Of a stretch of DNA of 50,688 nt, positions 13,100-25,100 are shown piece after piece (within the stretch, counting starts at the first letter, position 1; every line of letters starts with the position of its first letter). Source of the stretch: Tubiluchus corallicola (taxonomy: Eukaryota > Priapulida > Priapulimorpha > Priapulimorphida > Tubiluchidae); contig JAQGDQ010000515.1 of assembly GCA_030141605.1 (NCBI GenBank), forward strand, positions 42,501 through 93,188, read 5' to 3'. The position numbers and the translations under genes are program-made. Below the pieces are notes generated by a model. The model did no database searches. It was given only the letters and a program-made list of their open reading frames with translations, and was not told the origin of the DNA.

Positions 13100-13782
13100 A
13101 ATAAAGGAAAACTCAACAGTTTTTCATATAAGCTATCCCATTTTCAAGCAAGAAAAAATCTATATTTTAACACAAGCTGCATTATACTGCAAAATGTTTA
13201 ACAGTATACTGCAAAAGTGTTTCTGATAGTTAAATAATAGATTAAAAACTTAATTAACGGCAGGAGCGACCAATTATTGATGACATCACAAACTAACGAA
13301 ATTTTCAACAGGAAAAATATTTAATGAGCTTGTTACACGTGTTTGCGAAAGCGAAAATTGAAATACAGTGCTACTGTAAGTTCGGTATGTTCGGTACATA
13401 TTCGGTATGTTGTACTAAAACTAGGCAAGTTTTAGGAAAAAAATTCAAATCTCAAATTTACCGCTGTGATCAATTTATCGCCATGATCAAACAGTCAAAT
13501 GTGAGCAGTTCATCACAAACTAAGACATCTAAACTGAGAGATACATCACCTGTTTTTGTGCAATGTATTTCTGAAATGCCGGCACTAGTGCCCGTCTAAT
13601 TAGCGAATGGTGAAGTGCACGTAACGGCGAAGAACTAGTGACACAAACGTGAAATTGTGTAGGTGTGGTAATAATTCTTTCACGGAAGTCATTTCTGAAA
13701 AAATAGTATGTTTCCTTTCAATATTTTAAAGAGTAGATTGTTTTGATCTACAGTCTTAAAGACTGGGTCCGGTTTTGCCTCA
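13100..13782 (-). mobile_element. MITE family 1, minus-strand copy
   Basis: It runs from AAAGGAAAACTCAACAGTTT at 13103 to GGTCCGGTTTTGCCT at 13779. The internal order is the reverse of 11916-12470 and its length is near full. The 91-residue open frame inside is a by-product; related frames occur in the other copies. Confidence 0.75.
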
Positions 13783-13968
13783 ATGCAACACAGAAGACAT
13801 ATACAGAGTAAGCAATAAAACCATACATTATGCACAACACGGAGCCATCTACTGACAAGAAAAGGCAAGTATCACAAGTGGGAACTCTTTAAAGTAAAGA
13901 CAAACTACGTGTTTTGGCATCATTAGAAGCACCAGATTACAACCAGTCTATCAATCTATTCCTCAAGA

Positions 13969-15012
13969 CTAAGCCAGTACTTGCAATATGTCATATTTAT
14001 ATGACCTGTGGTGTTCGCACTTTCCGCAAGGTGGAGCCACTAGTTTCCAGCTACCGTCTGGAGTTTGCTCGCACGACACGGCACTGCAGTACGGGGTCCT
14101 GTGAAGGACTTGGTGAAAACCATGCTGATCACGCGTCGGTTTACCCGTCAGATTTCTCGTAAGAACCTCCAAGGACGCCCCGTGTGCAACCATAAGGACA
14201 TTGCCAGCCGTTCTCTCTAAAATTGTTCTGACTAGGAAATGGCTTCTCTCGTAATACTGAGCCAGACTTTCATTAATGTCCAAATCTGAAGTTTGGATGA
14301 CGGGCGCATAGGACATGTCCACATTGAAGCCAAAGTCAACCATTTGTCTTGGAGTCAGAAACACCGGCTTCACTTCTCGGAACCAGGCCATCCACTCGAA
14401 AAGACCGGGTTCTACCCTCAATAGCATGTTTTCAAACCCGAGTGACTTTAGTAGCTCTGTAGCTGTTGACAAGCACCTCAGGGCAGGAGAACAGTAAACA
14501 TGGGACAAGGTCACCCCAGAATCTTTCATCACCTGTCCTGTCAGCATCGCCTGTGTTAATCCAACCCTGGTCAAAGGACAATCTCGATCGAATTCAGCAG
14601 GACGGCGTTTTGGAATCATTCTGGGCATGTTTGCATCTAGAATACGATACTTGCCGTCACGGTCAAAGCAGTTCTCTATCCACCAGTCTCCACCGTAAGT
14701 AAAGTCGACTCTCTCCGCGTGGCGAACAACGTACAGCTTCCGGGAAGTGCGACACTTGGCGCTGGACAGCTCATCATCACATCTCTCTTCTGCATTTTGA
14801 ATTAACCATTCTAAAGCTTCCTCTGCTGTGCCGCCTGTTTCTTTTAAAGCTTCTTCAGCAGCTGACTGTGGCAAGCCAGATTTTACTAGTGCCTTGAGAG
14901 GTGAAACTGCTCTTACAGGCTGGGTTGAGATTGTATGAGATGCCACACTTTTTAGTTTTCGAACTGGCGGTTCGACGACATGTGTAGTTGCAACATCTGA
15001 CATGACAGTCAT
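13969..15012 (-). CDS. UBASH3/TULA-like histidine phosphatase with N-terminal UBA domain
   Basis: Intronless 347-residue protein. Residues about 36-74 form a UBA domain (LKALVKSGLPQSAAEEAL, then GTAEEALEWLIQ), which binds ubiquitin in this family. Residues about 92-347 are a histidine phosphatase (PGAM-like) domain: the RHAERVD motif at 97-103 carries the catalytic His98, the segment YCSPALRC at 173-180 and EPGLFEW at 201-207 are family hallmarks, and AHGAS at 276-280 carries the second catalytic His277. UBASH3A/B proteins are UBA, 2H phosphoesterase, SH3, then phosphatase; here the 2H and SH3 parts are absent, so it is about half the usual length. The start ATG follows in-frame non-coding sequence. 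The lack of introns amid intron-rich neighbours raises a retrocopy origin, but the frame is intact. Substrates cannot be inferred; UBASH3B acts on phosphotyrosine proteins. Confidence 0.87.
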   Translation of the reverse strand: MTVMSDVATTHVVEPPVRKLKSVASHTISTQPVRAVSPLKALVKSGLPQSAAEEALKETGGTAEEALEWLIQNAEERCDDELSSAKCRTSRKLYVVRHAERVDFTYGGDWWIENCFDRDGKYRILDANMPRMIPKRRPAEFDRDCPLTRVGLTQAMLTGQVMKDSGVTLSHVYCSPALRCLSTATELLKSLGFENMLLRVEPGLFEWMAWFREVKPVFLTPRQMVDFGFNVDMSYAPVIQTSDLDINESLAQYYERSHFLVRTILERTAGNVLMVAHGASLEVLTRNLTGKPTRDQHGFHQVLHRTPYCSAVSCEQTPDGSWKLVAPPCGKCEHHRSYKYDILQVLA

Positions 15013-15835
15013 TCAAAATGCTGACTTTGCATTAATTAGAACTTCCTCCATACTGCCTGGTCTTGGACTCCTTTTTGCTTCAACTTTCTTGTGCTTAGGA
15101 TATCTAATTCAATCTAAATTCCATTTAGTCCATTCAGATTCATAACAAATTGAAAAAACATATAGTTTTAACTCAATTCTCTATTCTCTACATTCCGAGT
15201 TTTCCTCTTTCCAGTTTACTTCTCTCTACACTCGTGACTCCGCTTCAAGAGCAGACAGAAACCTTTGTTTACTCTCACACGCGAACACCGAGGCAGAAAA
15301 GATTTTTCGCATTGCAACTGTCGAGATTGTGTTTGTGAATTACTACAGCTGGTTACTCCAATTTGTTTTCTGAAGCTATATTATATACCGTGTAAAAGCC
15401 TATTATTTCTATAAAATAACGTGCAGTGATGTGCAGATCGTAAAAGTATGCCATGTAAGTAGGCGTGATTGTTTCTCTGTAAGAGATTGTTTCTTTCGAC
15501 CTACTTTCTCTTTTATTATGGGCTACAGGTCCTTACCCTGAGTGACCATGGTTAATTCGTAATTTATTAATCCGTCTCAGCCTTGACATACACCTGGATA
15601 TAGTTATAAATTTCAGTTAAAGATAAAGTGTTGTAAAATGGTAAACATACTACGACTAGTACTGCTACTAGGTTACATAGTGTTATTATTAGTAATTTAT
15701 ATCAAAAAGTAGCTACTAGAAAGAAATTGGGCTTGTTTGGCACGATTTTGGTAAGGCAACAGAAAAGGCGAACAAAATTATTTAGAATGAAAATCAGTTG
15801 TCATTGGTTTAACATGGATTGCTGGTTGTTTGTAG
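15013..15835. other. Divergent intergenic region; TMCO4 5' end not found
   Basis: This lies between two divergent genes and probably holds both promoters and the first TMCO4 exon. No credible start exon could be chosen. The only short frame with a good start (ATG at 15638, 24 hydrophobic residues MVNILRLVLLLGYIVLLLVI and so on) has no support as a gene. Confidence 0.4.
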
Positions 15836-15993
15836 GGTCAGTGAATATTAAACATCTTGATGATGCTGGCTTATTTTCCTATGGAGGCCTCTGTGCCATC
15901 GCTCTATACAAGCTTTTCCCAGAAGAAATGTTTGACGATTTCAGAAAACACACTATGGATTCTATTATTGCTCAAGCAGAACTACCAGAACAG
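15836..15993 (+). CDS. TMCO4: TMCO4 first recognised exon
   Basis: The acceptor TTTGTAG precedes GGTCAGTG, and the donor is CAG|GTGGGA. It encodes DDAGLFSYGGLCAIALYKLF and so on to LPEQ. The open frame continues upstream through the acceptor to 15727, so a start within this exon's 5' extension cannot be fully excluded, but the N-terminal residues there look non-coding. A (TC)n tract begins 20 bp into the following intron. Confidence 0.85.
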
Positions 15994-16035
15994 GTGGGAA
16001 ATGTGAAGTTGTCTCTCTCTTTCTCTCTGTCTCTC

Positions 16036-16104
<69 letters not shown>

Positions 16105-19100
16105 CTATCTCTCTCCCCCATGCTCTCTCTCACTCTCAAAGAACCAAAATGGGAAATGAGTTCTCTGTTTTTGTCTCCCTTCCTCTCTAACTTACAAAAG
16201 TGTAGTGTAATAGTTAGTAACTTTGTAAGTTTATATGTTATTTAAATATTATTTATTGTTTTTGAAATATGTCACAAACGTGTAGTTCATCGCAAACAAA
16301 CACATCTGAACTAAAAGGTGCAGCACCTGTTTTTGTGCAATGTGTTTTCGAAATGCAGATGCTAGTGTCTGTCTAACTAGCGAATGACGAAACGTATGTG
16401 AAAGCGAAGAACTGGCGGCGCGAACGTGAAATTGTGTTTGTGTGATAATAATTCTTTCATGCAAGTCATTTTTTAAAAAAATAGTATGTTTCCTTTCAAT
16501 ATTTTAAAGAGTAGATTGTTTTGACATACAGTTTAAGATTGGGTCCAGTTTTGCTTTAAAAGCTGCAGTGTGCTTAGATAAAGAAAACAAATTTTAAACT
16601 AGAGGGCGCTCAACAGATGTGCAGACTATCGCTCTCACATTAAGACACAAAAATTTGTTTTAACTGATACTGTGACCCTGACCCTGACATATGACCTTTT
16701 GAGCAACAGTTTTCCTGCTCAAGATGCTCACCTATGCCTACGCCAAATTTGATGATTATAGCTTCATACGCTTTGATTTTGTTATGCGGATAGACAGACA
16801 GACAGACACACAGACACTGAAAAATGGCCTACCATCAGCACGGGCAATGAAATTATATCGACAATGTAATTTTAGATTACATACCTGACTACCTAACTTC
16901 CTACCTAGCTGCTTCCCTACCCACTGACTTACCTACAAGAGTAGATTGTTTTGGCCTTCAGTTTAAGATTGAGTCCGGTTTTGCTTTAATTTGCAGATAC
17001 GGAGTGCAATGTACCACATTCTCAATGGTGAGGGCGGGGAGAGGCACGAGCCTTTTGTTGACGGTGTAATGGATGATGAACTATTAAAAAAGCACGGCAG
17101 TTGCTTGCTTATAAAAGATCTAGTAGCTCTAGCCGTCAGCGATGGTAAGCTAAATTCAAACAGATTTCGTCATTTATTTTGAATTTCAATTTCAATTAAA
17201 CTTTTCATTTTGCACTCAAGGTGTATAATATAGCACATACAATCACACACAATTTATAAATACTGGTTACAAACATACACAAAAAAACTACAAAACTTTT
17301 TATAACCTAATTCCCTACCATGTAAATAAGATAAAATAATAATCATTTTGTATAGAATTGATCGCCATTTAACACACATATACTTGGTGTGTACCTAATA
17401 CCACTGATTCGCAATAAAATTGCTACTGTTTATTGACAAGATACAGTAATTTTAAATTTTACTTAGTTAGTGACGTGTGCGCTACGAATGCACAAATTAT
17501 TTTTTCATACTTCACTCAAAGCCTTATGATTTATCGTCAAAATGGCTGCGCTTAACGGTCATCGCGGGAGGTTAAATTTACAAGTTTTATACAGTGTTAC
17601 CACCGATGCAAGCCCCGTGTGCAATAAGACAGTAGTACGTAAGTTGTGTAGAGTTTCAAGACATATTTTTAAGCCTTATCTAAGTGGAGGGTTTTCTTGT
17701 GCTTTAATTATATATTTTTTGGTGAGCTACTCATATTTTCTTGGCGTGCACAGTGGCAGTGAAACACGGCGATATTTTATCAGGTGGTGCAAACATTTTA
17801 AAATATTAAGAATTTTCTTTCCCAATTATACATGTCCTCCAAGCAAGTAAGCGTAATTCTAGTAACATAACTTTATATGGAAAGTTTTTTGAGACATTTC
17901 TGAGAATCCTTCTTTCTTGTCTCTTAATATAAAACTTTTGAGATGTTCTTTAAAATCTTTCTTCTCTGCTGATGTTAAACTTTGATACTGTGACATTTGT
18001 ATAAAAACAGCGCAGTACTAAAATTTAATCAAATTTATTATTCCGTGTCTTTACCGTGTCGTCCTTTGCCACGATCACTTTCTTGCTCCAGGTAGTTACG
18101 ATGCAAGACTCCGCACATTCATCCGCCACCTTTGTTTTCTGCTCCGCATTGAATCCATGTCGCTGGACGAGATGGAGGATTCCGTGATAGAGCAGCTCAA
18201 GGAGCACGACTACGAGTTAACGGAGTGAGTTACCTACATTAATTATTATTAACATCAGTGCACGACCACGAGTTAACGGAGTGAGTTACCTACACTGTTA
18301 TTAACATCATAGCACGACCACGAGTTAACGGAGTGAGTTACCTACACTATTATTAACATCAGTGCACGACCACGAGTTAACGGAGTGAGTTACCCCCACT
18401 AATTATTATTAACATCATAGCATGACCACGAGTTAACGGAGTGAGTTACCTACACTATTATTAACATCATAGCACGACCACGAGTTAACGGAGTGAGTTA
18501 CCTACACTAACTATTATTAACATCAAAGCACGACCACGAGTTAACGGAGTGAGTTACCTACACTAATTATTATTAACATCAGAGCACAACCACGAGTTAA
18601 CGGAGTGAGTTACCTACACTAATTATTATTAACATCAGAGCGCGACCACAAGTTAACAGAGTGAGTTCCCTACACTAATTATTATTAACATCAGAGCACA
18701 ACCACGAGTTAACGGAGTGAGTTACCTACACTATTATTAACATCAGTGCACGACCACGAGTTAACGGAGTGAGTTACCTACACTATTATTAACATCATAG
18801 CACGACCACGAGTTAACGGAGTGAGTTACCTACACTAACTATTATTAACATCAAAGCACGACCACGAGTTAACGGAGTGAGTTACCTACACTAATTATTA
18901 TTAACATCAGAGCACAACCACGAGTTAACGGAGTGAGTTACCTACACTAATTTTTATTAACATCAGAGCGCGACCACGAGTTAACAGAGTGAGTTCCCTA
19001 CACTAATTATTATTAACATCAGAGCACAACCACGAGTTAACGGAGTGAGTTACCTACACTAATTATTATTAACATCAGAGCACGACCGCGAGTTAACGGA

Positions 19101-22100
19101 GTGAGTTGCCTACACCAATTATTATTAACATCATTTCTTTTCGAAGACAGGTTCCCACGGTTAAGGAAAATCCTGGAAAATACAGGCTATCCTGGAAAGT
19201 CATAGGACAGTGAGGGAAAAAGATAATTTGATAAAAAGTCAGGGAAAATGATGAAAATGGGGCAAAAATTCAGGGAAATTGAAAAGGGTCGCAAAAATAA
19301 TCACCGTGAACCGATATTTTTCCAAACATATTTTCAGCGATTCTGTGTTCAAATAAAATTTTGCTATGGCAGGCTCCCAGTTTCGATTTCTGTTTCAAAA
19401 ATAATGATTGTTTATTTAAGATTATTTAGGATTAAGAAAGTTTATTTAATGTGATTAGTGTAATTTTGTCATCACTACTGCAACTGTGTCGACGCATTAT
19501 ATATCAGTATATGTATGAATGTCCATATACAAAAATGTTTGATTACATTGTATACTGGTAATGCAATTTCTGCTTATCTTGGTCATCGAAAATCAATATT
19601 TGGTCAGGGAAAAGGCAGAGAAATTTATTTTAAAATTCTGTAATTCAAAGAAATTAGTGGACTAGTTGTAAAAGTAAAATTAAATATTAAGCAGCAGCAG
19701 CAACAACAACAACGACAACAACAACAAGAATGACAATGACAGTGACAACAACAAACAACAATCAACAACAACTACAACGACAACAATACAAAAACAACAA
19801 CAACAATGTCAATGACAACAACAATGACAATGACAACAACAAACAACAACTACAACGACGACGACACCAATACAAAAACAACAACAACAACAAACAACAA
19901 CCACAGACGACGACAACAACAAAACAAGCACGGATATTATATACATACAAGAAGACAAAACAATTAATTTCAAAAGATATTACATATCCTAACATTTCTT
20001 TCAATTGATACTTTTTAAAATATTAAAATTCCTGTTTTCCATACAATTTGTACAGTCTTTTGTTCAGCTTATTGTCGCTAGCTACTTGGAACTTCATCTA
20101 CATCCGTTTACAATTTTATCAGACAATACATGAAAATTTTTAAATGCATCGTCTAGGATAACATTATTTTCTATAACAATTTTATGCAAGTTCAAATCCA
20201 TTATTGAGTTTACATCAGATAATGTGTGTGGTGTTGGCTTTAATGTTAATTGCCGAGTTACTGCTATTTTTACGTGCAACATAGAAATTAAGAGACCATT
20301 TTTCAAAGTGCTTACTTGACTGAACGATATCAGCAGTGTGGGGCAAAATGTAAGTGTGGCTGTATATGAACAGTTTCCATAATTTACTGATAATTATATT
20401 CCAAGCTGTATCTACAAAATGTATTTTCGAATCGTGCAACTTCCAACTCTGTCTGCGGTAATATCCTAGACAACTGCTTAAATAAGTATAATTTTAATGA
20501 CAGGATTACTCCTAATAATTGAACAAGCCCCCCTGTTAATTCAATCTTGACAGCAATCTTGAAACACAGGAAACGTAAAAAAGTCGTGATGCAGTCTGGA
20601 TTTGAACCAGGCGCCCTCTGCTTACGAGGCAGATGCCCTAGACCACACGGCCACCGTATCTCCCAGCGGTCAAAACTTACTCACAATTTTTGCTAGCAAA
20701 TACTAATTAATTGTGTTTTAATTCCATTAATTAGATCTAACTAATTGACTTAAGTTCGGTTGTAAAGCTGTTTCACACCCATTTTTTCCCCGCATTAAAA
20801 AACTCACTGAGATCGAATAGCCGTTTTTGAATAATTTCAGGGAGGAGAAGTTGGAAAGGAAAAAGAGAGAACGGATACGTAAGGCCAAACGTTACGCCGC
20901 TATAGGTGTTGGTGCTGTAGCTGGTGGTGCTCTCATAGGTTGGTGTAGATGCGGTGCACCGTGGCTTCTAATGAAGAAGTTGGGGTTGAAATGTTGGTGG
21001 TGCACCATCGTGTTTTTTATAAAGTTCTATAATACATTTATTATTAATTGCTTAATCAACTTTTATCAATTGATAAATGGGAAATTTTTTTGGATTACTT
21101 TATTATTTTACTTAGTGGTTCTATCGAGCACCTGAGTGATTACCCGGATTTTTTATTACCGGAACTTGATAATACTGCCCCAGATTCCAACAATGAAAAT
21201 GCGCTGTGGCGTGGTGTGATTGCCATGGTACTGTTGGTGTGCTGTGGATGGTGTGATTGGTGTAGTGTGGTGGGTTTGCAGTGGATGGTGTTGTTTTTGT
21301 AGTGTGGTGGGTGTGCTGTGGATGGTGTGATTGGTGTAGTGTGGCGTGTGTAGCATGGTATGAGTGGAGTGGTGTGATTGCCATGGTACGGGTGGCGTGG
21401 AAATACTCTCAGTTATTTTTATCTACGCATAAAAATGATTCCTGTTTCTTATTGCCATTGAATCCTAGCAATTGGATACCTGACTGGCGTAAACACTGGT
21501 TTTGATAGTCGTAAATGGAGTATGTTACTCCTCACACCAAGCTTTTACTGTGCCTTTTTACCTAAGTGTTTTTGCACAATATTTCTAAGAATTGCTTTTA
21601 GTTATTTTCGATTTACATTGCAATATTTTTATAGATAACGTATCTGTGTAATTTCGAACTGGTTGATCGATCATACGGGATGTTTAGAAAAATACTAACT
21701 TGCCTAAGCAGTTCGTTTTTTTCTGCGTTCGAATTTCTTGCACACTTTACAGTTTTTTAAACGCAGGTTTGACGGGAGGATTGGCGGCGCCGCTGTTTGC
21801 TGCCGGTGCGAGCGCCATTATCGGCACCGCCGGTGCCGCCGCCCTAGGATCGACAGCTGGAATCGCCATTATCGGGTCGCTGTTTGGCGTAGCCGGTGCA
21901 GGACTTACAGGTATTTAACTCTTTCTCATGATTTTAGCTATGTGACTTAACGATGCGTTTACTGACTGTATGATTGGCAAACATAGGAGTCGCCACTTAC
22001 TAAAACCACAGACAATAAAAAAATCAGATACATTTTAGAACCATTTAAGCAAAGTCCAGAATTACCCCCATGGAAACTATTGTTATGGAAATTCGGTTAA

Positions 22101-25100
22101 TAAAACCAGTGCACTGTTTAATAAGATCATATTTTTCAGTAATAGACGACAATACAGTAATGAGATGAAAAGATTTTTGTATTTTTGGTATAATTTGGTA
22201 TATAGTTTTTATATATATTATATGTGTATGTAAATATATATGCATATTTTGGTATATATATATTATACATGTATGTAAATATACATGCATATTTTTGTAC
22301 ATATATTATACATGTATGTAAATATTCATTCAAACATAACAACCCTAATTTGTTGATACAATGGGTAGTGCAACAAAAAGTGTTCAACAGACTCAAACCG
22401 AAATCCACAATTACAATTCAGCAATACTGGATGACCGTGATTATTCTTCACAGAAAAGGTTGTACTTTAGCAGCTGGTGTTGACCACTGAATCGTCATTT
22501 CTCTTGACCAATAATGCATTCCATTCAGTTTGCATTGCCCCTCGTATCTGCAATGTTGATATTGGGAATTGTACACAGAGTGTGAGGAAACTGTACACAG
22601 AGTGTGAGCTCTTCTCTGTATGCTCAACTCATTCAACCGTCATTCATTATTGATTGCTATCAGTTTATTCAATCAGACAGGACGATGATGGCGATTAATT
22701 CCGCTTGGGATGCTTCCCTATTCTTAATTGAAAATAAATAAGTACTACATCGTTATACAGTATGCCTAGGGTTACCAGGCATCCCTTAAAGGAAAACCGG
22801 ACGATTGTTCAGTATGTATTATTTTTTCGTCGTTGTATGTCATGTTTCGACTATAATTCTATTATGTATTCTATTCTATTATTCTAAAATGTTGTATCAT
22901 TTTTACGTCGTTGTAATGTGACACAAAAGTCCCGGTTCATTTTACCATTTTTTTCTTCTGCATATGACAATTTTTAAAGAATAATTCCTTTTGGCACACC
23001 TTGTACATTGTATTTTTCTTTTTGGTATTTTTTAAAAGGGGTTTAATATAACTAATTAGTATTTCATTAAATATCTTTATTGAAATCCTTATCTTTGAAT
23101 ATCGTTTTTAGTACCGCTGTTCTAAAAAAGGTGCCACGACCTTAACAAAATCATATAAAATTCATTAAGTGTGGTCATGTCGAGTTTGTTAGCTACTTAA
23201 TTTTATTGACCACAGGCTAGTAGGTCCAAGAATAGCATAACAAAATAATAATACTTGCCGTAAATGCAGAACCAGCACACAATCAGACAGTTATTGATGT
23301 TGATACTTTATGGAATTTCAGACCAAAAAATCATTTGTGAATTGTATTATCAAAATTTACATACTCGAGTTAAACTTTGAACATATCCATTTATATAGTA
23401 TCTCTATATAGATATTTGCAAGTATCTCGATTGATATTAAGCTAACTCGAGTATGTAAATTTTGATAATACAATTCACAAATGATTTTTTGGTCTGAAAT
23501 TCCATAAAGTATCAACATAAATAACTGTATGACTTATGTGTCTAACTTGAGTGTCTAGCTTATGTGTCTGACTTATGTGTCTGACTTATGTGTCTAACTT
23601 ATGTGTCTGTTTTTTTCAGGGTACAAGATGAAGCAGAGGGTGGGAGCCGTGGAGGAATTTGAGTTTCAGTTTCTCACGGAAGGCAATCAACTACATATCA
23701 CTATAGCCGTGTCAGGCTGGCTAGCTGACACTACAGAAAGTATGTGTGTTTGGTTGGCTGGTCGGTCAGTCGATCAGTTGCTTGAATTGTTAACCGGGTT
23801 TCTGACTAACTGATTCACTGACTGACTGACTGAATCACTAATTGATTCAGTGGCTCACTGATTGACTGAATGACTGACTGACTGACTCACTGACTGACTA
23901 ATTGACTGAGTGACTGACTGACTGACTGACTAACTGGGTGAGTGAGTGACTGACTGACTGACTGACCAACTGACCAACCAACTGAGAGCTGACTTAGTGA
24001 TTCACTGATTGACTAGCTGATTAACTTACTGACTGACTGAGTGAGTGACCGACCAACTGACTACTGACTCACTGATATACGGTAAATATCTAAGTGAAAA
24101 ATGACAACAGTTTGAAGTATTTTCAATTAATTAAATCATTAATTAGATTATGATTGTGAATACAAGAATGTTATTTCAGAACAATTACAACCCATTGTAA
24201 TGAGTAGAGACAACAGACAGTGAAAAATTGCGAGCCAGTCGGGATTTGAACCGCAGACCTTTGCGTTCACAGTCGTAATCTAATTAATGAAGTAGTTAAT
24301 TGTGTTAGCTAATTAGAAAGACGTTAATGTTGTAAGCATCCTTTAACCGTGACACGGGTGCAGGTGGCGCTGTTGGATTGTCTGCTGCTTGAAATATCAA
24401 GCCTGCTGTGTCATGTTGAACTGGGAACTCACGTGAACTCAGTATGGGAGCATTCCCAGAATCCCTGGAAGATTTTTGCGAACTAAAGATGCTTCGCTAA
24501 CTCTTAATCATTTCTTGTTTTTATAAAAATCATAATTCATTTGGTAATGTAGAAAATGTTGTGTAGAAAAATTATACTTTTCAAAAAAATTAAGAAGTTT
24601 TAATTTAAATTTAAAATTTTAATTACAGATAATTACAGGACGTTAAATTACAGCATTTACGAATTTTTGTTTGCTATAGCCTACAATTAAAAAAATTATT
24701 AACGTATCAGCGGGCGAGCTGATACTATCAACTATTGATAACATCACAAGTTAACATAAATTTCAACAGGCAAGTTTTAAGGTAAAAATTCATGCTGGCG
24801 CATGCGCTGTCGAATGTGTGTGTTCGTCACAAACTAACACATCCAAACTGAAAGGTACAGCCCCTGTTTTCTGTATAATGCGTTTCCGGAATGCAGATGC
24901 TAGTGCCCATCTAACCAGCGAATGGCAAAATGCTTTTAACGGTGGAGAAATAGTGGTTCGAATGCGAAATTGTGTTTGTGTGGTAATAATTCTTTCACGT
25001 AATGCATTCTTGAGGAAGTAGTGCATTTCTTTTCAGTATTTTAAAGAAGTGATTGTTTTGACATACAGTTTAAGATTGGGTCCAGTTTTTTACTTTAAGA

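Noticed and set aside
15638-15712. Hydrophobic 24-residue micro-frame as a TMCO4 signal exon
   Set aside because: It ends in a stop before any donor and has no conservation argument.
17542-17850. 102-residue open frame starting MAALNGHRGRLNLQ
   Set aside because: The sequence is a copy of a dispersed repeat also present at 47440-47700 and lies in a TMCO4 intron.
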